Assembly: GCA_011391015.1 (NCBI GenBank)
Contig: JAABRH010000013.1
Span: forward strand, 1-32,237
Origin: Sulfurovum sp.
GTDB taxonomy: Bacteria > Campylobacterota > Campylobacteria > Campylobacterales > Sulfurovaceae
Reading direction: 5' to 3'
Length of the DNA stretch: 32,237 bases
Part shown: positions 23,596-30,414 of the stretch, one piece after another
Layout: the number at the start of each line of letters is the position of its first letter
Numbering within the stretch: position 1 is the stretch's first letter
Notes under the pieces: model-generated
What the model was told of the DNA's origin: nothing
Databases searched by the model: none
Seen by the model: the letters and a program-made list of their open reading frames with translations, nothing else
Translations under genes and position numbers: made by a program

Positions 23596-24386
23596 AATCC
23601 AAAATACTCCATAAATCCAAATACCACCTCAATAACAATTAGCACGATAATAATCCACTCTAAAAACGCACTGTGGCTGTGGTTTTTCAGATCCATAATC
23701 ATGACAATGTCATCTTTGATGCTGTTAAGTTTATACTCCACCACTTCAAATCGTTCTTTAAGCTCCAGTGACCATGCAAGTGTGTTGTAGAGTGCCTCGG
23801 CATCTTCGTTGTCCCAGACGATGTTGGGTTTGTCCAAAAGGTACAGATCGATCATCATGTCATGACGCAAAAGAACCAACTGCTTTGCAAATTTGGCAAA
23901 TTGGGTGCGTTTAAAAAGGGAGAATGTATCGGAAGTCTCCAGCAGTTCTCTGCTTCTTTCATAATAATCTGAAAGCTGATTTTCATACACTTCCAGTGCA
24001 ACACTTTGTGAGATGACATGGGAAATGATGAGCAAAGAGACCGTGCTGTGCTCTTTTAGGGTAATCTTTTGATTGTCGATTTCAAATAAAACACTCAGAT
24101 GCGGATTGATCTCTATGGGATAATCCTGATAGATGTTTTGTGTTGAAGCGATATTGGAAGACTCTTTGATACCGAGACGATGAAGCACATTGGGGATATC
24201 TTCTTTGTCCCAATTGATCAGTGTCAAGACATTAAAATCGGCATAACTGATCATGCTTTTACCGATTTGGGCATAGAGCATCGACTCGATGCCCTTGGTG
24301 AGTTTGATATTGAGTGCCTGTTCAATCTCGGCATTGCTTAAAGATTTCGTCAGATAGATAGCATATAAATAGAGTTTTTCGTTCAT
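23589..24386 (-). CDS. RMD1 / DUF155 family membrane protein
   Basis: A 265-aa protein with the DUF155 core (about residues 90-225), including a helical KRTQFAKFAKQLVLLRHDMM stretch and LAWSLELKERFEVVEYKLNSI, then a C-terminal membrane helix HSAFLEWIIIVLIVIEVVFGF. This matches the RMD1 family, whose eukaryotic members act in mitochondria and whose bacterial function is unknown. It is likely tail-anchored with the bulk in the cytosol. AAAAAGGA precedes the ATG and a perfect TATAAT lies further upstream. No operon partner: arsB upstream ends 77 bases away. Confidence 0.82.
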   Translation of the reverse strand: MNEKLYLYAIYLTKSLSNAEIEQALNIKLTKGIESMLYAQIGKSMISYADFNVLTLINWDKEDIPNVLHRLGIKESSNIASTQNIYQDYPIEINPHLSVLFEIDNQKITLKEHSTVSLLIISHVISQSVALEVYENQLSDYYERSRELLETSDTFSLFKRTQFAKFAKQLVLLRHDMMIDLYLLDKPNIVWDNEDAEALYNTLAWSLELKERFEVVEYKLNSIKDDIVMIMDLKNHSHSAFLEWIIIVLIVIEVVFGFMEYFGFK

Positions 24387-24409
24387 GTTCGTTCCTTTTT
24401 CTTGTAATC

Positions 24410-24415
24410 ATTATA
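24410..24415 (-). promoter_or_regulatory. -10 element for the RMD1-family gene
   Basis: The minus strand reads TATAAT, a perfect -10 hexamer preceded by TTG, 24 bases from the start codon at 24386. It lies downstream of the arsB stop, giving the RMD1-family gene its own promoter. Confidence 0.5.
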
Positions 24416-24446
24416 CAAGAATTAAAATATGGTCTAACGACAAAAG

Positions 24447-24465
24447 AAAAAAAACTTCCTGTTTT
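24447..24465 (-). terminator. Weak intrinsic terminator after arsB
   Basis: On the minus strand AAAAC pairs with GTTTT around AGGAA and is followed by an eight-T run. The stem is AT-rich, so efficiency is doubtful, but the T-run and position directly after the arsB stop are right. Confidence 0.4.
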
Positions 24466-25726
24466 ACAACAATCCCAAAAGCGCCACAAACAACACAGGT
24501 GGCGTGATGATGAGTCCTACTTTCATATACTCTCCCCATCCTATCTTGACTCCTTTTTGTGCCAAGACATGCAGCCAAAGTAGGGTGGCAAGTGAGCCAA
24601 TGGGTGTCATTTTTGGACCAAGGTTTGAGCCTAAAATGTTGGCATAGACCAGTGCTTCATTGCCAACATAACCGACATGGTCGATGGCGATATCCATGAT
24701 CATGATGGTTGGCATATTGTTCATCAGTGAACTGATTACTGCAGATAAAAACCCTGTCCCGATGATGGCAACCGTACTGCCGTAGGTATTGAGTGCTGTA
24801 ATCCACTGCGCAATTACTTCAGTCAGTCCTGCATTTTTCAAACCATAAACCACCACATAAAGTCCCACTGAAAACCACACCACCTGCCAAGGTGCCGCTT
24901 TGATGGTCATGAGCGGTTTGGTTGCTTTAAAGTGATTGGCAATCGCCAAAAAAACCAGTGCCCCACCCAACGCAAAAACAGAAACAGGAAGGTTGTAAAA
25001 ATCACCTACAAAATACCCCAACATCAAAAAAGCCAAAAAGAACCACGAGAGCTTAAACATCGAGTGGTTTTTAATCACGCTAGAGGCTTCAGGCAGGGTA
25101 GTGACATCTACTGTTAAAGGTATGTCTTTTCTAAAATAGAGCCATAGTACCGCAATAGAAGCAAAGATTGATAGCAGATTAGGCAGGAACATATGCTGCG
25201 CGTACTCCACAAAACCGATATCAAAATACCCCACCGTTACGATGTTGGTGAGGTTGGAGATGACCAGCGGGTTGGAAGCACTGTCACCGATGAACCCGCC
25301 TGCCATCAAAAAAGCAAAGATAGCAAAAGGGTTCATCTTGAGGTACTTCATCTTGGCTAGTAAGATGGGGGTGAGTATGAGTGCTGCACCGTCATTGGCA
25401 AAAAATGCTGCAACCAAGGCACCCAAAAGCAAGATGTATACAAACATTTTGTTACCACTTCCTCCGCTGAGTTTCGCCATCTTAATCGCAGCCCACTCAA
25501 AAAAACCTATCTCATCAAGTACCATGGAGAGGATGATGATGCCGATGAACGCCAGTGTGGCATCCCAAACGATGTCCACTACAGTCAACACATCGCCGTA
25601 ACTCACCACACCCAGTACTAAAGCGGCAATTGCACCGATGACTGCAGTCGTACCGATCTGAAGCCCTTTGGGCTGCCAGATGACAAAGACTAAAGTGACA
25701 AGAAAAACTAAAATAGCTAAAAACAT
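24464..25726 (-). CDS. arsB: Arsenite efflux permease ArsB
   Basis: Exports arsenite (and antimonite) across the inner membrane. About 420 aa with 11-12 hydrophobic helices and the ArsB/NhaD signatures FFANDGAALILTPILLA, FIGDSASNPLVISNLTNIV and LGSNLGPKMTPIGSLATLLW, which separates it from Acr3. An upstream in-frame ATG at 25732 exists, but AAAGGGAG sits one base from it and seven bases from the ATG at 25726, which I therefore choose. It is transcribed divergently from the arsI operon from a promoter overlapping the shared operator. No arsA ATPase gene is adjacent, so it probably works as a proton antiporter alone. Confidence 0.93.
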   Translation of the reverse strand: MFLAILVFLVTLVFVIWQPKGLQIGTTAVIGAIAALVLGVVSYGDVLTVVDIVWDATLAFIGIIILSMVLDEIGFFEWAAIKMAKLSGGSGNKMFVYILLLGALVAAFFANDGAALILTPILLAKMKYLKMNPFAIFAFLMAGGFIGDSASNPLVISNLTNIVTVGYFDIGFVEYAQHMFLPNLLSIFASIAVLWLYFRKDIPLTVDVTTLPEASSVIKNHSMFKLSWFFLAFLMLGYFVGDFYNLPVSVFALGGALVFLAIANHFKATKPLMTIKAAPWQVVWFSVGLYVVVYGLKNAGLTEVIAQWITALNTYGSTVAIIGTGFLSAVISSLMNNMPTIMIMDIAIDHVGYVGNEALVYANILGSNLGPKMTPIGSLATLLWLHVLAQKGVKIGWGEYMKVGLIITPPVLFVALLGLL

Positions 25727-25754
25727 ATACATACTCCCTTTGAATTATTTTCAA

Positions 25755-25784
25755 ACTATAGCGAAAAAAAGATAAATATATCAA
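25755..25784 (-). promoter_or_regulatory. arsB promoter (TTGATA-18-TATAGT)
   Basis: The minus strand has TTGATA (25784-25779) as -35 and TATAGT (25760-25755) as -10, 18 bases apart, about 30 bases upstream of arsB. The -35 is one arm of the shared palindrome. Confidence 0.6.
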
Positions 25785-25795
25785 TATATCTTGAT
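25780..25795. promoter_or_regulatory. Shared ArsR-type operator ATCAA-N6-TTGAT
   Basis: A perfect inverted repeat, ATCAA-N6-TTGAT, of the kind bound by ArsR/SmtB repressors. Its right arm forms the -35 of the arsI promoter and its left arm (read on the minus strand) the -35 of the arsB promoter. Binding of one ArsR dimer would block both. The assignment to ArsR is inference from site type and from the arsR gene 513 bases away. Confidence 0.6.
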
Positions 25796-25819
25796 TTAAT
25801 GATAATAATCTGCTACACT
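25791..25819 (+). promoter_or_regulatory. arsI operon promoter (TTGATT-17-TACACT, extended -10)
   Basis: TTGATT at 25791-25796 and TACACT at 25814-25819 are exactly 17 bases apart, and TGC precedes the -10. It is the most complete promoter in the window, 31 bases upstream of the arsI start. Confidence 0.65.
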
Positions 25820-25849
25820 TTCCCAAACACAAACACAATGGAGAACATC

Positions 25850-26305
25850 ATGAAGCGTTTACACATGCATATATCGGTAGAAGATTTAGAGCAAAGCATC
25901 AAGTTTTACACAGCACTTTTTGGTATGGAACCTACGAAACTTAAAGTTGATTATGCGCAATGGCTGGTAGTTGAACCTGCAGTGAATCTGGCGATATCTT
26001 CAGGTAGAGACAAAAAAGGACTCAATCACATGGGGCTACAGGTTGACAGTGACGAAGCAGTGCAAGAGCTTGAAGAGAGACTACAGGCAGCAGGAGTTTC
26101 GGGAGAGAAACAAAAAGAGGCGGTCTGTTGTTATGCAAAATCAAACAAGTACTGGGTTCAAGATCCTGAGGGTATTATCTGGGAAAATTACCACACGATG
26201 GAGCAGGCTGAGTTTTTTGGCGGTGACAGTTTCACAGGAGGGTCTGGATGTTGCCAGCCTTCTTTTGCTACCGATGCCAAGTGGACAACTTCAAAGTGTA
26301 GTTAA
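25850..26305 (+). CDS. arsI: ArsI-type C-As lyase (VOC-fold dioxygenase)
   Basis: Non-heme Fe(II) enzyme that cleaves the carbon-arsenic bond of trivalent organoarsenicals such as methylarsenite, yielding arsenite. The ATG at 25850 follows GGAG by six bases; an open frame upstream to 25799 is discounted. The 151-aa product has the VOC fold with metal ligands His5 or His7, His60 (LNHMG) and Glu112 (WENYH), and the vicinal cysteines Cys93-Cys94 that bind the arsenical in characterised ArsI (Cys96-Cys97 there), plus Lys100 nearby. The GGSGCCQP tail adds two more cysteines. CadI-named relatives are the alternative. First gene of the plus-strand ars operon. Confidence 0.88.
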   Translation: MKRLHMHISVEDLEQSIKFYTALFGMEPTKLKVDYAQWLVVEPAVNLAISSGRDKKGLNHMGLQVDSDEAVQELEERLQAAGVSGEKQKEAVCCYAKSNKYWVQDPEGIIWENYHTMEQAEFFGGDSFTGGSGCCQPSFATDAKWTTSKCS

Positions 26306-26307
26306 AC

Positions 26308-26631
26308 ATGGAAGTATTTTTACAAACTGTCGCCGCACTCAATGATGACACGCGTATCAAAATATTACGATTTTTAGATACCCATGGTGCATTATGTGTG
26401 TGTGATCTGCAGATGAGTTTCGGGATGATTCAGTCGCGTCTCTCACGCCACCTCAAGATACTGAAAGAGGGAGGTTTTTTGCGGGTAGAACGCCGCGGTA
26501 CATGGGCGTATTATTCTATACGAAGCCCACTGGATCGATTTCGCAGTGAAGCTTTGGAAGAGATCCGTTGTTTGGATATGGAACTTCCTGCTTTAAATAA
26601 AACATCACAAACAGGAGAATGTAAACTATGA
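26308..26631 (+). CDS. arsR: ArsR-family arsenic-responsive repressor
   Basis: Winged-helix repressor that leaves DNA when As(III) or Sb(III) binds. The 107-aa protein has the metalloid-binding ALCVCDL motif with Cys30 and Cys32, equivalent to Cys32 and Cys34 of E. coli ArsR, at the start of the DNA-binding region IQSRLSRHLKILKEGGFLRVERRGTWAYYSI. The third cysteine of the E. coli site is absent, so a two-cysteine site, or contribution from the C-terminal Cys (GECKL), is likely. It begins two bases after arsI ends and overlaps arsC by four bases (ATGA). Probably acts on the 25780-25795 palindrome. Confidence 0.93.
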   Translation: MEVFLQTVAALNDDTRIKILRFLDTHGALCVCDLQMSFGMIQSRLSRHLKILKEGGFLRVERRGTWAYYSIRSPLDRFRSEALEEIRCLDMELPALNKTSQTGECKL

Positions 26632-27035
26632 AAAAAAATGTATTGATCTTATGTACGGGAAACAGCTGCCGTTCCATCATGGCAGAGGCGCTTGTCAATG
26701 CCAAGCTTGGTGAGTGTGTTTTAGCACAAAGTTCAGGTGTCAAAGCAAGCGGCAAAGTCAATCCGCATGCCCAGGCACTTTTGGAGTCAAAAGGGTATTG
26801 GAGAGAAGAATATCATTCAAAAGTCATAGAAACGGTACTTGACACGGCATTTGATCTCGTCATCACGGTCTGTGATCATGCCCATGAAACCTGTCCAATG
26901 TTCCCAAAAGCTGTCAAAACAATCCATATGGGGTTTGAAGATCCAAGCGGTAAAGCGGTAGAAGAGTATGAAAAAACACTTGAACTCATCGAAAAAGAAC
27001 TGCTTCCTGTCATCAAAGAGGAGCTTTGTCAATGA
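26628..27035 (+). CDS. arsC: Arsenate reductase ArsC, thioredoxin-coupled type
   Basis: Reduces arsenate to arsenite on a low-molecular-weight tyrosine-phosphatase fold. The 135-aa protein has the P-loop CTGNSCRS with catalytic Cys9, and Cys82 and Cys89 in VCDHAHETCPMFP, the positions of the disulfide-relay cysteines of S. aureus ArsC. It therefore needs thioredoxin, and two thioredoxin-like proteins lie downstream in the same operon. The start overlaps arsR by ATGA and the next gene also overlaps by ATGA, so translation is coupled. Confidence 0.94.
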   Translation: MKKNVLILCTGNSCRSIMAEALVNAKLGECVLAQSSGVKASGKVNPHAQALLESKGYWREEYHSKVIETVLDTAFDLVITVCDHAHETCPMFPKAVKTIHMGFEDPSGKAVEEYEKTLELIEKELLPVIKEELCQ

Positions 27036-27487
27036 AAAAGCTTATTGTGCTACTCCTGTTGCTTTCAGGTTTTGTTATGGGTAATGCATCCGAGCAGAAA
27101 CAACTTGATCAGTATATTGAAAACTTTGACCTCACAGAGGTAGCGAATATGAAAATCAGTTCTGTAGAAATGCTCAATATGATTGAAGAAGGAAGCGCCG
27201 TCCTCATTGATATTAGGTTCAAAGAGGAAGTGCAATCGTGGAGCATCCCTTTTGCTAAAAACATTCCGCTTAATGAACTGCCAAACAGGTTAAATGAATT
27301 GCCAAAAGATAAACTTATTATTACAGCATGTCCTCATAATGACAGAGCCAATATCGCCAGACTCTACCTGACCATGAAAGGCTATAAAGCTAAATATGTC
27401 AATGATGGATTACTGAATGTAGTGAATTATCTTAAAGGCGCTAACGCAGTAGAGTTTATCGACGAAGTGAACAAGAATAAAAAGTAA
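27032..27487 (+). CDS. Exported rhodanese-domain protein in the ars operon
   Basis: A signal peptide (MKKLIVLLLLLSGFVMGNAS) precedes one rhodanese domain. Catalytic-loop cysteine is Cys100 in TACPHNDRAN, with VLIDIRFKEE and KNIPLNELPNRL as the usual strands. The ATG at 27032 overlaps the arsC stop (ATGA), preferable to a TTG six bases earlier. It is unrelated in sequence to the exported rhodanese at 1713. A periplasmic sulfurtransferase or thiol enzyme linked to arsenic is suggested by position only. The loop (PHNDR after the cysteine) resembles that of single-domain rhodaneses. It ends 44 bases before arsP. Confidence 0.82.
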   Translation: MKKLIVLLLLLSGFVMGNASEQKQLDQYIENFDLTEVANMKISSVEMLNMIEEGSAVLIDIRFKEEVQSWSIPFAKNIPLNELPNRLNELPKDKLIITACPHNDRANIARLYLTMKGYKAKYVNDGLLNVVNYLKGANAVEFIDEVNKNKK

Positions 27488-27531
27488 TGAATGAAAAACA
27501 AACATTGCAATAGTCTTAAAGGAGAAACAGA

Positions 27532-28491
27532 GTGTTTGAGTGGTGGGAGAACATAGTCGATAAACTGGTGTATGAAATATGGGAGATGAACAGTGAGTCT
27601 GCACTTGGAAGTGCGATACACTTTTTTATCTACGATACAATCAAAATATGGTTTTTGCTGCTCACCATCATCTTCGCCGTCTCTTTTTTGAGAACATGGG
27701 TCAATACAGAGTATGTTAGAGCGCATCTTCAGGGTAAGTCAGCATTCTATGGACATGTGGGTGCCTCACTGTTTGGGGTTATTACACCGTTTTGCTCCTG
27801 CTCTGCGATCCCTCTTTTTCTAGGCTTTCTACAAGCCAGGATCCCTGTAGGTGTGACGTTCAGCTACCTTATTTCTGCCCCTATGAATAATGAGATCGCC
27901 ATTGCCATGCTCTTTGGGCTTTTTGGCTGGAAAGTGACTGCTATCTATATCGCTTTCGGGATTACGGTGGCTGTCATCGGAGGATACCTTATCGGTAAAA
28001 CAGGTGCAGAGAAAGAGATACTGTTGGATGTGAAGCCAATTGATTCTGAACTCGAAGCTGATCTTGTAATACTGACAGTCAAAGAGCGGGCAAAGGAGGC
28101 ATGGGTCTATACAGTGGATATTTTCAAAAAGATCTATCTGTATGTGTTGCTTGGTGTAGGGGTAGGGGCATGGATACATGGGTATATTCCTACGGATTTT
28201 GTCGCACGCTATACAGGGGAGGGCAATCCATTTGCTGTTATCATTGCTGTTCTTATGGGAATCCCCATGTACTCTAATGCCGCAGGTGTGATGCCTTTGG
28301 TCGAAGTATTGACAAGTAAAGGGATGCTCTTGGGTACAGCACTGTCATTTATGATGGCAGTGACAGCGCTTAGTTTGCCTGAAGCGTTGATACTCAAAAG
28401 GGTGATATCACTTAAACTCATCAGTATCTTTTTTGGTATTGTCGGGAGTGGCATCGTCATCATTGGGTATCTATTTAATGCAATTTTATAG
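27532..28491 (+). CDS. arsP: ArsP-like permease (DUF318 family)
   Basis: Multi-pass inner-membrane protein of 319 aa. In Campylobacter jejuni the family member ArsP exports trivalent organoarsenicals such as methylarsenite and roxarsone(III). The TPFCSCSAIPLF motif (Cys88 and Cys90) in an early helix, VTFSYLISAPMNNEIAIAMLFGLFGW and GIPMYSNAAGVMPLVEVL are family hallmarks. It starts at GTG with AAAGGAGA seven bases upstream. Coupling with ArsI in one operon supports an organoarsenical role. DUF318 members are also found with thioredoxin-like proteins in other genomes, and that is so here. It is nine bases upstream of the small thioredoxin-like gene. Confidence 0.82.
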   Translation: MFEWWENIVDKLVYEIWEMNSESALGSAIHFFIYDTIKIWFLLLTIIFAVSFLRTWVNTEYVRAHLQGKSAFYGHVGASLFGVITPFCSCSAIPLFLGFLQARIPVGVTFSYLISAPMNNEIAIAMLFGLFGWKVTAIYIAFGITVAVIGGYLIGKTGAEKEILLDVKPIDSELEADLVILTVKERAKEAWVYTVDIFKKIYLYVLLGVGVGAWIHGYIPTDFVARYTGEGNPFAVIIAVLMGIPMYSNAAGVMPLVEVLTSKGMLLGTALSFMMAVTALSLPEALILKRVISLKLISIFFGIVGSGIVIIGYLFNAIL

Positions 28492-28499
28492 GAGTTAAT

Positions 28500-28733
28500 A
28501 TGAAAATTGAAATTTTAGGAACGGGTTGTGCAAAATGCAAAGCTCTTGAAGAGGCAGCAAAGCAGGCAGTGGCAAAGAGTGGCAAATTTGCGCAGATCGA
28601 AAAGATTGAAGATATCATGAAGATCATGGCGTATGGTGTGATGAGCACTCCCGCTCTGGTCATAGATGGTAAAGTAGTCAGTACCGGCAAGCTGCTGAGT
28701 GTGGATGAAATCGTCAGTTTGATGAATGCGTAG
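28500..28733 (+). CDS. Small thioredoxin-like protein (redox-active disulfide type)
   Basis: A 77-aa cytosolic protein, thioredoxin-fold minimal domain: GTGCAKC with Cys10 and Cys13 as the redox pair and the cis-proline strand STPALVIDG. This is the small archaeal/bacterial redox-active disulfide family, commonly beside DUF318 permeases. It has no signal peptide, so it acts on the cytosolic side, perhaps feeding electrons to ArsC or to the CcdA protein encoded four bases downstream. Confidence 0.88.
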   Translation: MKIEILGTGCAKCKALEEAAKQAVAKSGKFAQIEKIEDIMKIMAYGVMSTPALVIDGKVVSTGKLLSVDEIVSLMNA

Positions 28734-28736
28734 TAA

Positions 28737-29441
28737 ATGGAAGCACTATTAACAGGTCTTCTTGAGTCACATGGTGTTCTCATGTTTTTGGGAGCATTCG
28801 GGATTGGGGCATTGACCTCATTGGCACCATGCTCTATCATTTCGGTTCCGTTACTTGTGGGAAGTGCATTGGGGATGAGTTCCCACCTCTCGGCCCGAGA
28901 ACGGGTACGCTTTACCTATCTCTTTTCATTTTTGTTTGCGTTTGGGGTAGCGGTAAGCTTTTCGATCCTTGCTTATATGGTCGCCAAGATGGGATTCTTG
29001 TTTTCCATCGCACCTCTGGAAGCCTATATTGCGGCGGGTGTACTCTCTGTTCTGATCGGACTCTATTCGCTGGGAGTCTTACCCGAGATGATTGATAAGG
29101 GTCGCTGGGTCGCTAAATTGGTTCGTTTGCGTTTCTTTGGCGCATTTGTGATCGGTATGATGTTCGGTCTGGTTTCCACCCCTTGTGCTTCTGCGCCGCT
29201 GGTGGCCATCATTACCGCTGCTACGAATGCCCCCGACTGGTACGCCTATGCACTTGTGCTTACTTTCGCAATTGGACATTCGCTGCTTCTGCTCGCAGCA
29301 GGAGTATCGGTCGGTTTTGCACAAAGCGTTGCGTCAAACAGAAGGTTAGCCAGGCTCACAGGATGGATGACAAATGGATTTGCGATCGTTCTTTTAGGGA
29401 TCGGTGTCTATTTTTTCATCTTAGCCTATCAACAACTATAA
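28737..29441 (+). CDS. CcdA/DsbD-type transmembrane thiol electron carrier
   Basis: A 234-aa membrane protein with six predicted helices. Conserved cysteines in the two symmetry-related helices are Cys32 (TSLAPCS) and Cys150 (VSTPCAS), the pair that relays electrons from cytosolic thioredoxin to the periplasm. The TSLAPCSIISVPLL and GLVSTPCASAPLVAI motifs match CcdA. It lies between a cytosolic and a periplasmic thioredoxin-like gene with spacings of three and nine bases, which gives the full relay in one transcript. Its usual use is cytochrome c or disulfide reduction; here the setting is arsenic. Confidence 0.9.
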   Translation: MEALLTGLLESHGVLMFLGAFGIGALTSLAPCSIISVPLLVGSALGMSSHLSARERVRFTYLFSFLFAFGVAVSFSILAYMVAKMGFLFSIAPLEAYIAAGVLSVLIGLYSLGVLPEMIDKGRWVAKLVRLRFFGAFVIGMMFGLVSTPCASAPLVAIITAATNAPDWYAYALVLTFAIGHSLLLLAAGVSVGFAQSVASNRRLARLTGWMTNGFAIVLLGIGVYFFILAYQQL

Positions 29442-29450
29442 AGGATAACC

Positions 29451-29822
29451 ATGTTCAAATTTTTACTTTTAACCGGACTCAGCATTTCGTTTCTTTTTTC
29501 CAATGAATTAAACTCAACCCCTTACGCCCTTGTAGTTAAAGAGATCGCCAAAGGTAAACCTGTTATGATAGAGGTAGGATCTACACGTTGTTATGCGTGT
29601 CAGGAGATGGGTAAACTGTTGTATGACCGTATACTGAAAAAGCCTGAGAGCAAGATCTTTTTTGTTGATATTGGTAAAGAACGTGAAGCTGCCAAAGCAT
29701 TCAAGGTCCAGATGATACCCACACAGATTTTCTATGATGCCCAAGGTAAAGAAGTCGAGCGTCATATCGGCGCAATGAGTGCAGAAGAGCTTGAAGCCTT
29801 TCTCTTTAAACATGGTATTTGA
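29451..29822 (+). CDS. Exported thioredoxin-fold protein
   Basis: A short signal peptide (MFKFLLLTGLSISFLFS) is followed by a thioredoxin domain with CYAC (Cys47 and Cys50) instead of CGPC, and QMIPTQIFYDAQGKEV with the cis-proline. It resembles the SoxW/DsbD gamma type that receives electrons from CcdA. The 123-aa length fits a single-domain periplasmic thioredoxin. Last gene of the ars operon; a terminator hairpin follows 34 bases later. Confidence 0.88.
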   Translation: MFKFLLLTGLSISFLFSNELNSTPYALVVKEIAKGKPVMIEVGSTRCYACQEMGKLLYDRILKKPESKIFFVDIGKEREAAKAFKVQMIPTQIFYDAQGKEVERHIGAMSAEELEAFLFKHGI

Positions 29823-29856
29823 TACAAAATGTACACTACCGACTTATTAGATGATG

Positions 29857-29879
29857 AAGAGTTGCTACAACTTTTTATT
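29857..29879 (+). terminator. Intrinsic terminator of the ars operon
   Basis: AAGAGTTG (29857-29864) pairs with CAACTTTT (29868-29875), one G-U pair included, around a CTA loop, and continues into a T-run. On the minus strand the same stem has no T-run, so it works for the plus strand only. Confidence 0.6.
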
Positions 29880-29937
29880 GCTTATTAGTTTTAAAGTTGG
29901 AGCTTTGGATGATTGTGAGGCAAGACGCATAGTATAC

Positions 29938-30339
29938 CTAAATCGAGTCACCCAGGTGCATCGCAGTTTCTGCATCCCATCTGGCAACATGCAGTACCAT
30001 CCAACTTTTAAATTCACCTTCCAAAAAAGTCTTGACGGCTTCTGTATCTTTAGTGTTTTGCCATTTTTCATGAAGATCTTTTACTTTTTTGCGTAGGGTG
30101 TCATGTTCAGATTTGTGTATCTGCGCCGCGTAAAACTGGCTCTCTTCCATCATTTCTTCTTCTGTAGTAAAGTGGTCTTCTATGTCGTAAAGCAGTACTT
30201 CAAAAAATTCACTAATCTTATTAATATCCTTAGCCAGCACGGCATCATGAAAATTATTGACGATTTCAATCTCTTCGGTGTGAAGCATATTCATCATGGC
30301 ATTTGAGACTTGTTGTACATCAGTTGGTTTAAATAACAT
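29938..30339 (-). CDS. Bacteriohemerythrin
   Basis: A 133-aa oxygen-binding di-iron protein of four helices. Visible ligands are His20 or His31, His56 and Glu60 (DHFTTEEEM), His75 and His79 (QIHKSEHD), and His117 with Asp122 (LHVARWD). This is the standard hemerythrin set, one domain with no signalling partner fused. In microaerophiles it may store O2 or deliver it to oxidases, or bind metals. AAGGA precedes the ATG. The gene is divergent from the multicopper oxidase and shares an FNR-type box with it. Confidence 0.9.
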   Translation of the reverse strand: MLFKPTDVQQVSNAMMNMLHTEEIEIVNNFHDAVLAKDINKISEFFEVLLYDIEDHFTTEEEMMEESQFYAAQIHKSEHDTLRKKVKDLHEKWQNTKDTEAVKTFLEGEFKSWMVLHVARWDAETAMHLGDSI

Positions 30340-30363
30340 TGTTTTTCCTTTTCAAATAATAGG

Positions 30364-30369
30364 ATTGTA
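30364..30369 (-). promoter_or_regulatory. -10 element for bacteriohemerythrin
   Basis: The minus strand reads TACAAT. A start seven bases downstream (about 30357) puts the palindrome at 30392-30405 exactly 41.5 bases upstream, the class II activator distance. Confidence 0.45.
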
Positions 30370-30391
30370 TCTTTAAGCATTGAAAATATGA

Positions 30392-30405
30392 TTGATAAAA
30401 ATCAA
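30392..30405. promoter_or_regulatory. FNR/CRP-type box TTGAT-N4-ATCAA
   Basis: TTGATAAAAATCAA is a perfect match to the FNR consensus half-sites. It is centred at -41.5 for hemerythrin and near -31.5 for the multicopper oxidase promoter, suggesting activation of the former and repression of the latter when oxygen is low. The regulator is not in the window. Confidence 0.6.
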
Positions 30406-30414
30406 TAAAAAGTA

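Noticed and set aside
25799-25849. Upstream start for arsI at 25799.
   Set aside because: It would place codons across the -10 element; the ATG at 25850 has a proper ribosome site and aligns with the family N-terminus.
29829-29888. A 19-codon frame (MYTTDLLDDEELLQLFIAY) that resembles the start of an ECF sigma factor, as a gene remnant.
   Set aside because: It has no ribosome site, overlaps the terminator hairpin of the ars operon, and the following bases show no continuation in any frame.
29843-29888. Direct repeat CTTATTAG at 29843 and 29881 as a possible insertion footprint.
   Set aside because: Eight AT-rich bases can recur by chance, and no element or inverted ends lie between or around them.
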